From Oegoconia quadripuncta (taxonomy: Eukaryota; Arthropoda; Insecta; Lepidoptera; Autostichidae): a stretch of DNA of 64,000 nt. Position 1 is the stretch's first letter. Every line of letters begins with the position of its first letter. The translations under genes were made by a program, and so were the position numbers. The notes beneath the pieces are model-generated. The model had not been told where the DNA came from, did no database searches, and was given only the letters and a program-made list of their open reading frames with translations. Positions 22,378 to 35,130 of this stretch are shown here, piece after piece. The DNA is taken from contig OX438757.1 in the NCBI GenBank assembly GCA_949316235.1, positions 15,308,657-15,372,656 of the forward strand, written 5' to 3'.

Positions 22378-25008
22378 GTGTTAAATTATTAATTTCACTG
22401 TAGACTCAAGAAATTACCAAATCTCCTGACCATTTTAAACGAATAGCAGCATTCTGTTTTGGAAATTTATTTTTATAAACGTAGATAAGAAAATAATCGA
22501 ACTGCCACGAGCCATCTGATAAAAAGTGCGCCAATGATTCATAAAGATTTGTAACTGTTGAAGGTTGATATGGGAATCTTAGATATGACAAAAACGTCAG
22601 AAAATGATAAAGATAACTTGGAATTAGAAAAGTGAAAACCACCTAATCATCATTTGTTTCCTAATAAAGCTAATGCATTCTGGCTCCATAGAAGTCCTAC
22701 ACACCTTAGGACTGCCCGGAGGACTAGCCCTCTCGTTCAGTAACAATTACTTCCAAGTCTAATACACACTCTGCAACACAATCATCAAATCTCGTACAAA
22801 GAGTATTAGCTTACAAAAACTTATTCAGCGTTCAACCACATCTCTATGAGTCATTCATCATGCGGTTGATGTTGTCTCGAATTGGGCCAACGACCCGCTA
22901 GTTGCATAATACAGCCTAGACGTACGTAATCTCAGATTACCGTGTAAAGTTGTAAAATTCTTTACGTAGGTAATGCAATATTACATAGGTAACGTTTGAC
23001 TCGTGTCAACTTGTTACAGGTGCTTGTAGATTTTTTAACAAGCGTTAATACGACTTCAAACAGTTCTTGGAACGAACATTTATGGTACATTACATACAGC
23101 TACAAACTTTTTATTGTAATATAAGAAATTTTACAAAGAAAGCCGTATAACAAGCTATTGGTACAAAAGCTTTGGTAGTGCGTGGGTGGATGCCTGTTAT
23201 CAAGAAACATAGACTTTTCTTGGCACTTGGAAAATATGAGCGCGTAGGTAGAAGACTCCAGCATCTGGAGGCAGATTTCAATCTCGACAAGATAAAAGGG
23301 GCGACAGTACTGGTATCGTAAGAACGTATAATTTCAACGAAGAGGAAGAATTTAACGATAAAATAAATATGCCATTAAATGTTAGTTGACTTTACAACTT
23401 GATTTAAAGGGTATTGGAAATAAACAGGAAGCCACTAAAGTCTTCAAAGTAACTCGTAGACGTAAAAACATCGAAACATAAACGAAAAGTATCATAAAAT
23501 TTAGTTACCTATCGATTAATTGATAGGAACTTTCTCCGAATACTTCGTAGGAGGAATTAATTTTCAAGCCGCATTTTACATTTTAAGCGTTAAAGTAAAT
23601 AAACAAGAATGAGAATAAAGATCATTGTACTGATCATACAATTGAATGTTTTCTTTAAAATGGATGAGGTAAGTATTTTTTTGTGGATGTTGTTTTACTT
23701 TCTAGGTAAAATATTAATCTGTCTAGTTTTCGCGTAAATAATAGTGATGCATATCGGCTCACTTATCTGAAATTCTGCATTGGTCAATATCGTTGTCACC
23801 ATATTCAAAACAGAAGCCGTCATTTTTGATAAGTTATACCATCGCACACATGTAAAGAGTAAAGAGTGTCAAGCAAATAAGTGACATCATCACGATGACA
23901 GAGGGAGCTATCTCCAACAGCAAAGACTCTATCTAAAAGACTTAAGATTTAAATTCTTAAAATAGTTATGAAACAAAAAGCGAAGTTTAATTTTTTTAGG
24001 TCTTGTAAAACGTAGGTGAATGACTGCGATACAGTTATGGATAACCAAAAAAATAAGTAACCTATTGACGACCGGTTGGCAACCGGTTACAAGGATGGTC
24101 TGGGACAGTAATTTTTAGTGGATGTCATTATACGGAACCTGTAACATAAGTAAATGAGGAGCTAAAGATCTTAAACTTATAACGGGTTTTATGATTACCC
24201 AAGTAGCCAAAGCTTTGCAAATCCAGGGGCCTGTGGTAGTTGAATTATGGTTTTCATGAGCAATGTGATGCGGCCTGTTGAAATCATACATCTTTCGGAA
24301 ACTCCAAGATAATTGTGACAAGAAATAACATATTTTCTTTGGCATAGCAAATCAAAACAATCATCTTCGTATAGACCATGAATGATGCCTATAATATACA
24401 CGTAAACACTTAGTTCATTGACGGTTATGATCAAATTGAATTCATTTTGTAAGTACTCAGCTACGTAATAGTTTGTATGACTTGCAGTATTATTAAAAAT
24501 GCTTGTTCTATATACAGACATGAATTTAACATAAGTTGACGAAGAGTAGACATGGCCTCTTGAGGAAATTATGCGTCTACATGCTTACGAGGTGCTTGAG
24601 GAGTATTTACAAACTGACGCTAAGTTGATATTCACACGAGAACAGAGGCCCAGTTATACAAATACACATACAAAACGAAAACAGAGATCATAGAATTTGG
24701 AATGTAGTACTATATAGTAAAAGTAGACAAATGATAAGGTGGAGCTGAATGAAATGATGTTCAATCTGATCTGATCATTTAAGTTTTTTAGTTAAAAGAG
24801 ATTAACTCATTATGGATTAATACGGTGTGATTCCTTTGAAGAACACGAATAGGACCGCATCTTTCCGTGGTTATTGCAAAAGGCGATTAAGAGATAAAGG
24901 CACTCATTGTGAACGTAACAGTGAATGGATCAGAAGCATGCGTCATTTTAGACCACGGCTCGGCAAATAACCTCTAGTTTGACTACGGATATGTTTGAAA
25001 AGATATCC
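22378..25008. other. Intronic, no gene recognised
   Basis: AT-rich. Two overlapping minus-strand frames at 24115-24521 are open for up to 108 codons but show no domain, signal peptide or splice-site pattern I can support. Left unassigned. Confidence 0.45.
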
Positions 25009-25563
25009 ACAGAATCATCATCATTATATCAGTCACCGGACGTCGACTGCTGAACATTGGACTCTACCATAGAGTACCAGAGTAACGGGTAGGAAGCGAC
25101 CTGCATCCAGCGATTTATCAGGTCTTCTATTTATATTGTGAGACGCTTGTGGACGTCCTTCGCTGCGCTTGCCGGTGCGTGGTCTCCACTCGAGAACTGT
25201 AATGCCCCCACAGGCCATTAGTTCTTCGAGCTATGTGCCCTGTCCACTGCGACTTTATATGCTAACCCGCTGGGCTATGTCAGTGACTTTCGTTCGCCTA
25301 CGGATTTCTTCATTCCTGATTCGATTACGTAGTGAAACACCAAGCATCATCCTCTCCATAGCTCGTAGCGTGACTATAAACTTTCTTATGAGGCCCATAG
25401 TGAGAGACCACGTTTTAGTGTCATAAGTCATTACTACTGGTAACAGACTTTCGTCTTCGAGCACTTGCTCGACGTTGCGCAGTTGCTGTCCATCCGAGTT
25501 GGATTCGTCGATTGGCCTCTCTCTCGAAGTTGGGCCTATGTAGTCAGACCTCTTGTCCCATCC
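25009..25563 (-). pseudogene. RTE-like LINE, 3' end with broken ORF and (ATG)n tail
   Basis: The minus strand reads TWSLTMGLIRKFIVTLRAME, MLGVSLRNRIRNEEIRRRTK, then after a frame break VLEWRPRTGKRSEGRPQ: the C-terminal region of insect RTE-like endonuclease-reverse transcriptases. It ends at 25009-25035 with a GTGACTGATATAATGATGATG tail, the normal 3' end of RTE elements. The 5' part, with endonuclease and RT core, is absent. It is a dead-on-arrival, 5'-truncated copy. Confidence 0.75.
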
Positions 25564-26413
25564 ACAGTATAAAAAACTTAAAACATTACGCATTAAATTT
25601 AGATTTTTAATAAGGTGTCTACCTTATATTTTTAAGCTTGTAAATTAAAATTTAAAAATATTACAGAAATATTTTGCCCGTATTTTGGTGTAAACCTTCC
25701 AACATTGGTGATTGCTAAAACACTTCGTGGCAATTTGGATATCCCATGGAAACTTAATTAAATTCAAAAACCATGACAGGCAAAAAGAAAATGCAGTCTT
25801 CATTCTTGAAAATTTTAGAAATAACACAATGTGAGTCCTAGTTTAAAAAGATCGTAAACATGATATAAGCAGAGTTGTTTTCGAGAAAGTCGACTCACTC
25901 GTCGTCCATCTCCCGACTTTATGCACAACGAATAATTGAAAATATTTACAGACAATTCCAAGAATTTAACAAAATGAAATCAAAACTAAGTAAAGACCCA
26001 TAAAATATATAGAAATGTTCAATCGCGCAGTCATAATAACAAAGAAATGAATACTTTACAATCGAAGCGTCCGGTTACAGGGACAATAATGTATGGGTAA
26101 TTCGTTTAGAATCATTTACATATGTTGTGTGTGGCAGTGTTCAAATAAAAACAACCATTGCTGCATGAATGGACCCGCTGTTTTGAACGTCGACTGGATT
26201 ATTACGTATTGTAATGGAAATCGATGTTAAAGGATCGGGATCATGTATAGAAACTAGAAACAACGTTCTTCCATAATATATTCTATTTAAGTTAAGACAC
26301 TTGCCTTAAGGTCATCTAGGTACCCGTCTCGTCATATTTGTTGTATATCTACTTACAGGCGCACGAAACGCAGGAAAAGACAAGGGATATCAATATTGTA
26401 AAAATATAAAATT
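25564..26413. other. Intronic, no gene recognised
   Basis: AT-rich, no repeat shared within the window, no convincing exon. Confidence 0.45.
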
Positions 26414-26644
26414 ACTAGCTTTTGCCCACGGTTTCGCCGGCGTGAATAAATTTATCGCGGATATGTTTCATTTGTTTATATCGTGGCAACTACTTACTTT
26501 ATCGGGATAAAAAATATTCTAGGTTTTAATCTAAGGTAAGTTATATCTATATACCAAATTTCATCCAAATTCATTCATCCGTTTCGCCGTGATTGAGCAA
26601 CAAACAAACGTCCTATCTTTTGCATTTATAATATAAGATAGATA
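26414..26644 (+). repeat. Family E dispersed repeat, copy 2
   Basis: Starts ACTAGCTTTTGCCCACGG and ends near ATTTATAATATAAG. It has the TATCGGGATAAAA and CGCCGTGATTGAGCAACAAA landmarks of the family. No ORF. Confidence 0.7.
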
Positions 26645-28002
26645 AATTATAAGGTGCTTTACTGCGCGAATACGTCGATAGTTCAACAGAGATTTATTCA
26701 GGGTGTTCGGTAGGTTGATGCAAAGCCTTAGGTGGGTGATAGTTGAAGTAATTTGAGACATTTGAAGCCAAAACTATTCTTTTTTCAGAAACACCGAGTA
26801 AGCGTTTAGCTTAGTACAAAATGTTGCTGTATTCCCGTTTTTTCCTTTAATACCCGTTTCCATCTTACATCTCTCAATTAACAGGCTAATGGACGGCAAA
26901 ATCTCAGAAAGTCTATTTTTTCTGTACTGTGGTGTATAATCGATCTGTGCGTACCTTAATAAAACGATGGCCTTGGTTTTATTTCATTGGAAAAGCTTAA
27001 ACATTTCAAATACCAGACTTAGTACTAAAATAATTTTGGTTTAATCGTTCCAAATAATCTCCTGTACATAAATCGCAGAAATACTTATAAATATAATTAT
27101 AAATTATATATCAGTCAGTGTGGAGTTGTCAAAGTCAGAAGAGTAAACTTCCTTTTATAAGGTGAAAAGGCAACGTTAGGTCTTTACATGCAGATGAAGA
27201 TAATGAAACCAAATATTTTGATATTTGATCTAGTCTAGCTAAGAGAAATTGTTTAGGAATATTGGACCACAATGATGTAGGATGGCAATGACACATTTAA
27301 AAATTATGATGGATTTGATATAAGTAGTTACCCAATACCATTTTTTACGTCAATTGATGAGGTCGGATCTGAAGCTGCGTCAATAAACGTTGACAGTTCT
27401 AATAAAAGAGATCGAGTCAGATGCATTCCAATTCCCATAACGACACGTAATAGGCTCGCGTGTTGGTCATTTAATGAAGGCGCCGCGCAATGACCCCACT
27501 CCTGTGGCGGGAGTCGTCGGTGGAGTATTTGTTTTGGGATATAATCCCACAGCTACATCCATCAGAATATTATGTAAAAGTAATTATAGAAAAATAGAAA
27601 ACCCTCGAGAGTCTATGAACGTAATATTATCATACAGTGACAATTAACAAAGCAACTGTAATGTCTTCGAAAATTATGAACAGATTTCCAGCAAAGCTAA
27701 GAAGAATCTCCTCGTAAACAGTAGCTTTCGAAAATAAAAGAAACTATTTTGGCGCTAAAATGCCACAGACAGGCTTCGAATAGCCCTCTTTTTGCATCGG
27801 GGTTTATAAAAACAGAAATTAAATTAAGCAAGGAAAGAAATTACCGTTGTTTTCTTTCACCTTAATCCCTATATCTACACACGCGCTCCCCTGTAATACA
27901 ATATTTTAGATATTTTTAGTAAAACATGTTGTAGTTACCTAATTTTAGGTTGGCCTTATAGCTGTTCAGAGAAAATATTGTTAGTATAATTTACGATAGA
28001 GC
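26645..28002. other. Intronic, no gene recognised
   Basis: No organised element or exon seen. Confidence 0.45.
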
Positions 28003-28560
28003 ATGCGTGATAGACAAAAAAAAATAGTTTTGATATCACCTCATTTGCAAGTGCATAGTACTTCTAATAATTCCGAGGTATTCATGTCAGTTATTGAGTG
28101 CAGAGGGACGCGACGTATATGTTATACGTCGCGTCCCTCTGCATTCTCTATCGCATATTTCGTGGGGAGTGTTCTGAAGAACTGTTCGAGCTTAATACCC
28201 GCTGCTCAATTTAACCGATACACTTTTCGCCGAAAATTAAATTTCCATCCACATCACCTGGATGAGTGGAAGTCTACCACTGTACGTTTCTCAAGAAATT
28301 TCTTACCACGTACGACCACCCTGTGGAACGGACTTCCGGCAGCGGTATTCCCGAACGAGTACGACATTGGAACCTTCAAGAAACGACCCTACACCTTCCT
28401 TTCCTTTCTTTCTTTCTTTTTTAATTTAAGTGCTATGCTCTTGTCGATGGAGTAATGACCACGCTTTTCTGCTTTCCGCCCTCCATTTAACCTCTTGGTA
28501 GGACACGACATTTCTCCAGGCACTGTTCGAAAATCCCTGTATATTATAATGTATAAAATA
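28003..28560 (+). pseudogene. Jockey/CR1-like LINE, ORF2 C-terminus and 3' UTR
   Basis: The plus frame near 28200-28400 reads HPHHLDEWKSTTVRFSRNFL, PRTTTLWNGLPAAVFPNEYD and GTFKKRPYTFL, the C-terminal end typical of insect non-LTR reverse transcriptases. A 3' UTR follows (ATGCTCTTGTCGATGGAG, TTCCGCCCTCCATTTAACC), whose second copy is at 48425-48560. RT and endonuclease domains are missing. A perfect 21-bp inverted repeat sits upstream at 28099-28143. Confidence 0.75.
28099..28143. repeat. Perfect 21-bp inverted repeat, 3-base loop
   Basis: Arms 28099-28119 and 28123-28143 are exact complements; each arm begins or ends TGCAGAGGGACGCGACG on its own strand. The loop is TGT. GC content is well above the surroundings. 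Confidence 0.95.
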
Positions 28561-31500
28561 CCTACAAAGGTAATGTAGAATAAGTTGTAAACTTGGTTAA
28601 AATAGGACACGACCTTTTTCTGAAGAACTTAACTGAGGAAAAGATTGAAGGAAAGAGAGGGATGGCAAGACCTCGGCGCAATACAGTGACTACAGTTCAC
28701 AAATTATTGATTATTTCACGATGTGCCAAGCAGCGTAGAATAGCAGCAAACCTACTTCTAATGGTGGCAAAAAGAGAACGTGATCATAACAGCTTAGACC
28801 AGTGATGGGTAGAGCAAGAAATCTGCAATCCTAGCGAGGTGATTAACATGCTTTAGGGATACCGCACCAGACACAATAGAAGTTTTATTGTTATAACGCC
28901 GAGAGGCAGCTTATATCCCTGAACGTGTTAAGACAAATCTTGTCGTGAAATACGAAGAAAATCGCCAGATGAGATAGGCTAACTTCGAACAGTGTTGATT
29001 TGTGTGATTTGACGATGGTAATATTGTGAGAGACATTGCTTTTCATCGTAGATGGCGAGTCGACAAAGTTTATCATGTCCAAATCTTGTCTCTTTGTTAC
29101 ACAACTTGAAAGATTGAGAAAATGTAGCGTCCAATCATTGATTCGAGGTCACATAACTATCTGCAGGGATGCACACATGCGTAATTCTTTCATTCTTTCT
29201 CACTCGAGTCGCGCTCAGTTATGCAAGCCTTGCTGCACTCTCGTCCCACTTTTCTGCCGTGTCTCAATTCTATTATCGCTTTCATTCAATCGCTATCCGA
29301 TAATATCTGTCTTTAAAAAATCAGCTTAACCTCAGAGTATCATTCAGTTTTGATAGTTCGCACGATGTTCAATTAGATAAAAACAATTTAAGAGAAAATA
29401 CCGTGTGCTTGGATAAAATTTCACGTAAGTAAAACAATATCTCTGCAAGCAGATTTAAAAAATATTTCTTTTTATGTATCAAAGGCGTTTTATATCAACC
29501 ACAATTGATGCTAAATGTGAAGATGAGGCAAACGGTTCAAACGTTCACCTGGAACCCTCAACATATTTGTGAGAGCTATATAATTTAAAACAGACGGGAC
29601 TCAATAATGCTATTTGGCGGTAGACTTGATAAGATAGTGGAGATTTAAAACCCACCAATCAAGCAACGTACTAAATATGTACGTTTACATAGAACCATAC
29701 CATAGTAACACGTTTGAATTAACAAACCACTTGTGGAGGCCTAACAGTGCTAGGTTCAAATAATGAGGTGAAAAAATATGTGTAATAGGCACGTAGATTC
29801 CAGAATAAAATAAGGAAGATAGTAATGTCAATATTGCAATAGAAGATATTATGCCTGCAGTAGTCTCCGCAGATTGACTGTCGCGGCTTCATGTAGTATC
29901 TAGAGAAATGGGGTCGAAAACAAAATCATAAATTTTGACAGTACCACTCACAAAGCAACTTACAAAATATAAATTCAACAAGAAATAAAAACAGGATCAA
30001 AAACAAAAAAAAATAGATTTAAATTAAAGAACAAGTCAATCCTTTATTGACGAGTGGTCGAAAACGCAATAAGTTTATGATGGCGTATTTAGACATGGTT
30101 TCCAAGCTGCTGTCAGCATTTTCTCCGCTATCAATAAAAGTGGTTAAATTAGTGAAGAAAAAGATATAGAACAAATGGCTGTCCAGTAGGTGTCCGCCGC
30201 AATTGCTCTATTAAAGCGAACAGTTAATCAAACTCGAGCCCCACTGCACCGGATGACTTGCCAAGCAATAATTAGCGAACGATTAATTTCTTTGAGCTCC
30301 GCTTCTGTAAGGCAATTTGTCTTAATTGTTTGATTGTTGTATAGTTTTACATAATACCTAAATTGATCGAGCCATTATTATTGCATGAAACACATTGTTA
30401 GTGTAATTGTTATAGCACATATTTTTAAATATTTGGATTTGTATAGATGTTACATCTGAATTGACTTCATATCTTTTGTTTAGCCAGGTGCGTGTTGTAG
30501 ATGTGCTAATTTTATTTGAAGCTAATAGAATTGAACTGTTATTACAATAAATAGTAAACATCAATGAGCTGGATTGAATGAGCAATTTAAAACACAATGA
30601 CCTCGTCAGAACGCGAAACGTATTATCCCGAACAATGTTATCGAACACTATCATGAACAGATCACAACGTCTGGTATTATATTGCATATTTGGGAATAAA
30701 ACACAGAATCATATCAAGTAACATTGCAAATACTCGATTGACTTGGAAACATACCAATACATAAACTGTTACAGCAGCACTCTCTAAAGATACCCTTACA
30801 AATTCCCCCCAGAAATATCGTGCACCATCGCATACTGCCTCTAATTCAGCATTTCCATTCACACCATAATAAAAACCATCGTAAATCTCCCCGTCCGTTT
30901 TATACTGCGCTTATGGGCAGTTGTTAAAAGACAACATTAAGCTAGAAAGTGTTTCTTGTGTGCACTCAACGGAAGAGTTGGAACGCAGAAGATTGAAGGA
31001 GGTAAGTTGTTATTTTTATATGACATCGACAAGGAATTTGGCTGCGCGGTTTGTTAAAGTGAGGGAATTATTGGAGATGATGATACCACAGGTTTGTAAC
31101 AGGTAGTATAACCCTTGAGAACAATATTAACAAGGCTCTAAAATTGTATGAAGTTGGGAAGTAGATACTTCTAATTAGTACTTTCATAATAATCTACTAA
31201 AGGCTGAAAATAGAATGTGTTATAGTCGGAATAATTGGAAAGTATTTAACAAAACGATGTAAGGAATAGGTTGACATCAAGGAACAAACCTCTAAAACCA
31301 ACAGAAGTATTAATTAGCGGCATATCAAAGTAACCAGCAGGAAACAGTGCAGTGACACTTCATACGTACATACGTCATCGCTAGTAAACAATAGCATAAC
31401 TACAATTCGATACGTGATCTGACATTGACATTGGGTAATCAAACCGTTTAAATATAGTCATCATTTGCATAACGACTTCGTGTGTAAACGATAAAATTCG

Positions 31501-31925
31501 TTGATAAATCCATAAACCTTCGTATATTACTGCAAGATGACACGCGAAAAATGTACCTATAGGAAACAATCGTACCACACTCATCTGCAACTTTGCTCGT
31601 AAAATTTTTTTCAACTTGTCAAGGCCGTGGTTCTTTATAGCTATTAGTAAATACAAGCCGTCTAATTCCTCATTCTACTGTGTACCCACTCAATCAAATA
31701 TATGGCTTTGTGCTATTAATATATAGTTGTCAATTTCTCACTAATTTAAGTTTACCTATATTATTAAAGCACCTTTAAATAAAATTTATGAACATATTCA
31801 TTAGAATAGTGTTGTTAAACTAAACGAATCATGCATATTTATTTTTACTGACACAGCAGTAACCAAAGGCTCATTATTAATAATGCATTTACATTCTACA
31901 TTCAAGTTCCCCGTTGCTTTATTTT
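28561..31925. other. Intronic, mostly unrecognised
   Basis: Near 28600-28800 a plus frame with EGKRGMARPRR could be a small LINE C-terminal remnant. A diverged family B SINE fragment lies near 29590-29685 (minus). The rest is AT-rich sequence without recognisable exons. Confidence 0.4.
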
Positions 31926-32030
31926 AGTTTAAAGACGGCGGAGGCGGCGGAGGCGTGTTCGTATCATCCCCAACATTAATTATAACAATCGTATCGGAGA
32001 CGCCGTCTGTATACTTTCGCCTATTGTTCC
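31926..32030. other. GC-rich patch, possible coding remnant
   Basis: A GGCGGA repeat stands out in AT-rich DNA. The minus strand reads DTIVIINVGDDTNTPPPPPP, then SLN and a stop immediately followed by AATAAA, which looks like a C-terminal exon. The plus strand reads poly-Gly after a good acceptor TTGCTTTATTTTAG. Neither reading can be tied to a family, and both are short. Confidence 0.2.
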
Positions 32031-32189
32031 AATTGAATTATTTCTGATAGTTTTTGCTGATCTCATATTCAAGAAAGTTAAAGAAGAATTCTTTAAAAGA
32101 ACAATAGAATCATTTACACTTCTAAAATCATGGATACATTCTGACGATTTTGGGTAAGTAGGTCAAAGTCAAAGTCACAATAGCCTAGT

Positions 32190-32385
32190 GGAAGTATGCC
32201 GAAGTGATGGCCGAAGGGGCATTAAAGTTCTAGAGTGGAGACCAAGCATCAGCAAACGCAGTATAGGACGTCCACCTATAAGGTGGAGTCGGGGGTAGTC
32301 GCCTTCAACTGGTCTCTCTAGAAAGCTATGGGGAGGTCTTGATGAGCAGTGGTCCTGTGACTGATATGTTGTTGATTCAAAATGC
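32190..32385 (+). pseudogene. RTE-like LINE ORF fragment
   Basis: The plus strand reads KVLEWRPSISKRSIGRPPIR then W-S-R-G and a stop, the same region as the minus-strand piece at 25009-25563. No other domain. Confidence 0.6.
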
Positions 32386-32429
32386 TCCACAAATACGGCA
32401 ATGTATTGAGACACTTACGTAAAATTTTG

Positions 32430-33824
32430 AGTATCAACTTTAGAAACAAAAAGCATCACAACAACATCAAAGCAAGCCTAAATAACAATTACCATTCTGA
32501 CATGAACAAAGCACTGCAAAGGTGCATCTAAATCGAAATCGAGGCGGTCAAAGGCGGCATTCGACTCGGTTGCAGACCTTCTTGCATTGTGATAACGTAC
32601 CTTTTGAGCATGGTGATCCGTAATGCACAAACATTTATTATTGAAACTGAAAGCCATATTTCTTGCGGTACAGCAAATTTAAAGGTCCTCATTCTCGTTA
32701 CCACAAACTTCAACGTTCCCATTAGTAACTCTTGTTATTTCTTATTCGGTCCCATTACGGTTGAAAACCGTACAGTTATCGGAACACTATCATTGTCTTC
32801 CAAAGATACCTGTCGTAAATGAAAGATAGAACGCGATAAGTCGAAATCGCGTGGGGGTAACATTAAGAAATCATAAATCTTCAGAAGCATTAATTATTCC
32901 TCATGTGGGAGACACGCAATAAGATTTTTATTTCATTACAGTGAGATAAGGTTTGAAGTTGATTTATTGATCTTGATAAAACTCTGCTCTCAGTCATTTA
33001 GACAATCAACTCTTTTAAAGATTAGTTTAATCAAGCTGAGATTGACATCTGGGCATAAGACATGCGAAATATTATAGAATACACTATGGAACCTTGGAAC
33101 CTGAATCTCACGCACTCAAGATTTCAATGACATAAATACAGAAAAAGAGGTAGATACGTTAACACGCCCAAAGTGAAGACGCAAAATTACTCCAATTGTC
33201 TCTCGTCTCCAACTCGTCAAGGCAAGGGCTATACGACAAGGGCGATAGATTCGAAACTCATCTCTTTTGCTCTCATACTTTCCGTATGCCTGTTTTCACT
33301 TATTAGTATCTTAGAATCTTGTGAACAAAATTTGCAGTTTTAAATATGGGGTTGTCATTTTTGCACACGCATATAAGTGTGAAAGTGAGAACCATACCAA
33401 TGTCTACCCACAATAAAATTTTGAGTGCGCAAGTGTCTATATGGACGTCATGTGGCTGATACGATGCTGAACAAACAATGAAGGATCTAAACCAAAGTTC
33501 TGCGCTCTAAAAAGACAATACATCTCGTTACAGTTTCTTCGCTTAAGTCTCTAATAATTAAGCTATCCAAGATTTGATAGAACGTTTTTCTTTGTTATTA
33601 GCCTTATTAGTATGCTCAATTGGGCTGTGAATTTAGGACGGTGTATGAATGTGTATTGAAAAATGGAAGATTTTTAGAAAATACCGCGTAATAGAATAAC
33701 TGCTGCAAGTGAAATATGAAGATATAGGGAGAAAGACTAGAAGATTTAATGAAACCCCCCCATGAAAAACGACGGGTGTTATGGTGTTTCACGGCGTTGT
33801 GTGTGTCCAATCATTGTCCGGATG
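32430..33824. other. Intronic, no gene recognised
   Basis: No shared repeat or exon recognised. Confidence 0.4.
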
Positions 33825-33985
33825 TGTGTAATGCGTGGTCCGATTTAAGTGCGTTTTTTTTAATTAAAATCTGTTTTATTATGCTTTTATTATTTCGTTA
33901 GGCATGTTTGATGAATATCGATTAAACTTAGCTTTTAACAGTTGTTTATTTGGTAGATATCATTTTTCAAAGATTTCAAAATTTT
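33825..33985 (+). repeat. Two-copy repeat, copy 1
   Basis: Contains GGCATGTTTGATGAATATCG, TTTTAACAGTTGTTT and AAAATTTTCAAT in order. The related copy at 35570-35960 is interrupted by a LINE tail. Class unknown. Confidence 0.45.
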
Positions 33986-33993
33986 CAATAAAT

Positions 33994-34272
33994 TTAACAT
34001 ATAGATATTTTTCCAGAACTTAATTGGTTCCCATATTTAGTTGTGGCTGGCCCATAGTAATAAGTCGTACCGATAAGGACATTGTAGACTGCAAATGGCT
34101 TACCAAGGTCCATAAGGGTCAGTGTAACTTCCGCGTAGGCGTGCAAAACTGGCACTTTAATCTTAGAACAATCTTTCGATTCTAACGGTGTTGTGTAGTA
34201 CAACACCTTATCATCTAAAGTAAAATCATCACCTCTCTTGCCGCATCCACTCACATATTTTTTTTCGAACAA
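33994..34272 (-). CDS. Possible terminal exon of an unrecognised small protein
   Basis: A 92-codon minus-strand frame with balanced composition: GCGKRGDDFTLDDKVLYY, then VLHAYAEVTLTLMDLGKPF and GTTYYYGPATTKYGN before a stop. It resembles a small secreted domain but I cannot name a family. No good acceptor or signal peptide is visible; the best AG is inside ATATGTGAG. It overlaps no recognised repeat. Confidence 0.3.
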   Translation of the reverse strand: MFEKKYVSGCGKRGDDFTLDDKVLYYTTPLESKDCSKIKVPVLHAYAEVTLTLMDLGKPFAVYNVLIGTTYYYGPATTKYGNQLSSGKISIC

Positions 34273-34335
34273 GTCGAATATATAATATTGAATCTGTATT
34301 AGATTCTGTGCGACAGAGTAGGGATGAGCGATATT

Positions 34336-34400
34336 TATCGATATGGTTAAATATCGATACTAATGTCAATAATATCGATTATTGTAATGAGATATCGATA
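34336..34400. promoter_or_regulatory. Cluster of TATCGATA motifs
   Basis: TATCGATA at 34336-34343, 34352-34359 and 34393-34400, with TATCGATT at 34373-34380, spaced 16-21 bp. TATCGATA is the DREF site of insect promoters. The preceding AGGGATGAGCGATA also resembles termini of hAT-type elements, so a transposon end is an alternative. Confidence 0.5.
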
Positions 34401-35130
34401 TTATTATAAATATAATGGTTCCATTATTTCTAACAATATTCAAATACCTCTTTATTTCTTACTTTGTTTTTATGTGAACTTCATAATAGATTTTGAGAAA
34501 AATATATGAATTTTACTTTAACAGTTGAGAACACTAAGTCAAAGTCAAAGTCAAAATTGTAAATTTATAAAACCCCCGCCACCATCAAATCTACTAAGTA
34601 AACAAACCAATTACTTTGTAGAATATGTAGTAGATGCTACTGTAAAAGCTAAACATCTTGGAAACCGTATTGAACAATTTCCCAAAGACTAGCTTTCGAA
34701 AAAAAATAGCGTTTAAAAAACAAGTTTTGTAATGGCTTCAGTCGAACGCCAATGACTAACACATACAGACGCATCACACTCTTATTTGCGTCGAGAGTTT
34801 AAAATGGCATAGTTATGTAGTTACAGGAACGTTTGCCTAGTTAGTCCACAAAATTATCAAGCAAATTAAATTAGTACTGGGTGCGGATGCTATAATTCCT
34901 CGCTTCCACTGAGCCAGAAAATAGGGCAAATTACGTACTTAATCTAGTTGGCATGGGCAGCTAAAACTGCACTAACAATACGTGTGTACATGCAGTTGGC
35001 GTATTACTTAGTAATGTTTTGTCTGAATAAAATTGTACTACTGCAAGCCTTCGAGGAAGACCAATCGACGAATTCAACTCGAATGGGCAGCGCTCGGGAA
35101 ACTGCGCAACGTCTTTTTGTTTTTGCGATC

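Noticed and set aside
24115..24521. Two overlapping minus-strand ORFs as a gene
   Set aside because: No domain, no signal peptide, no splice support; two open frames in the same place suggest chance.
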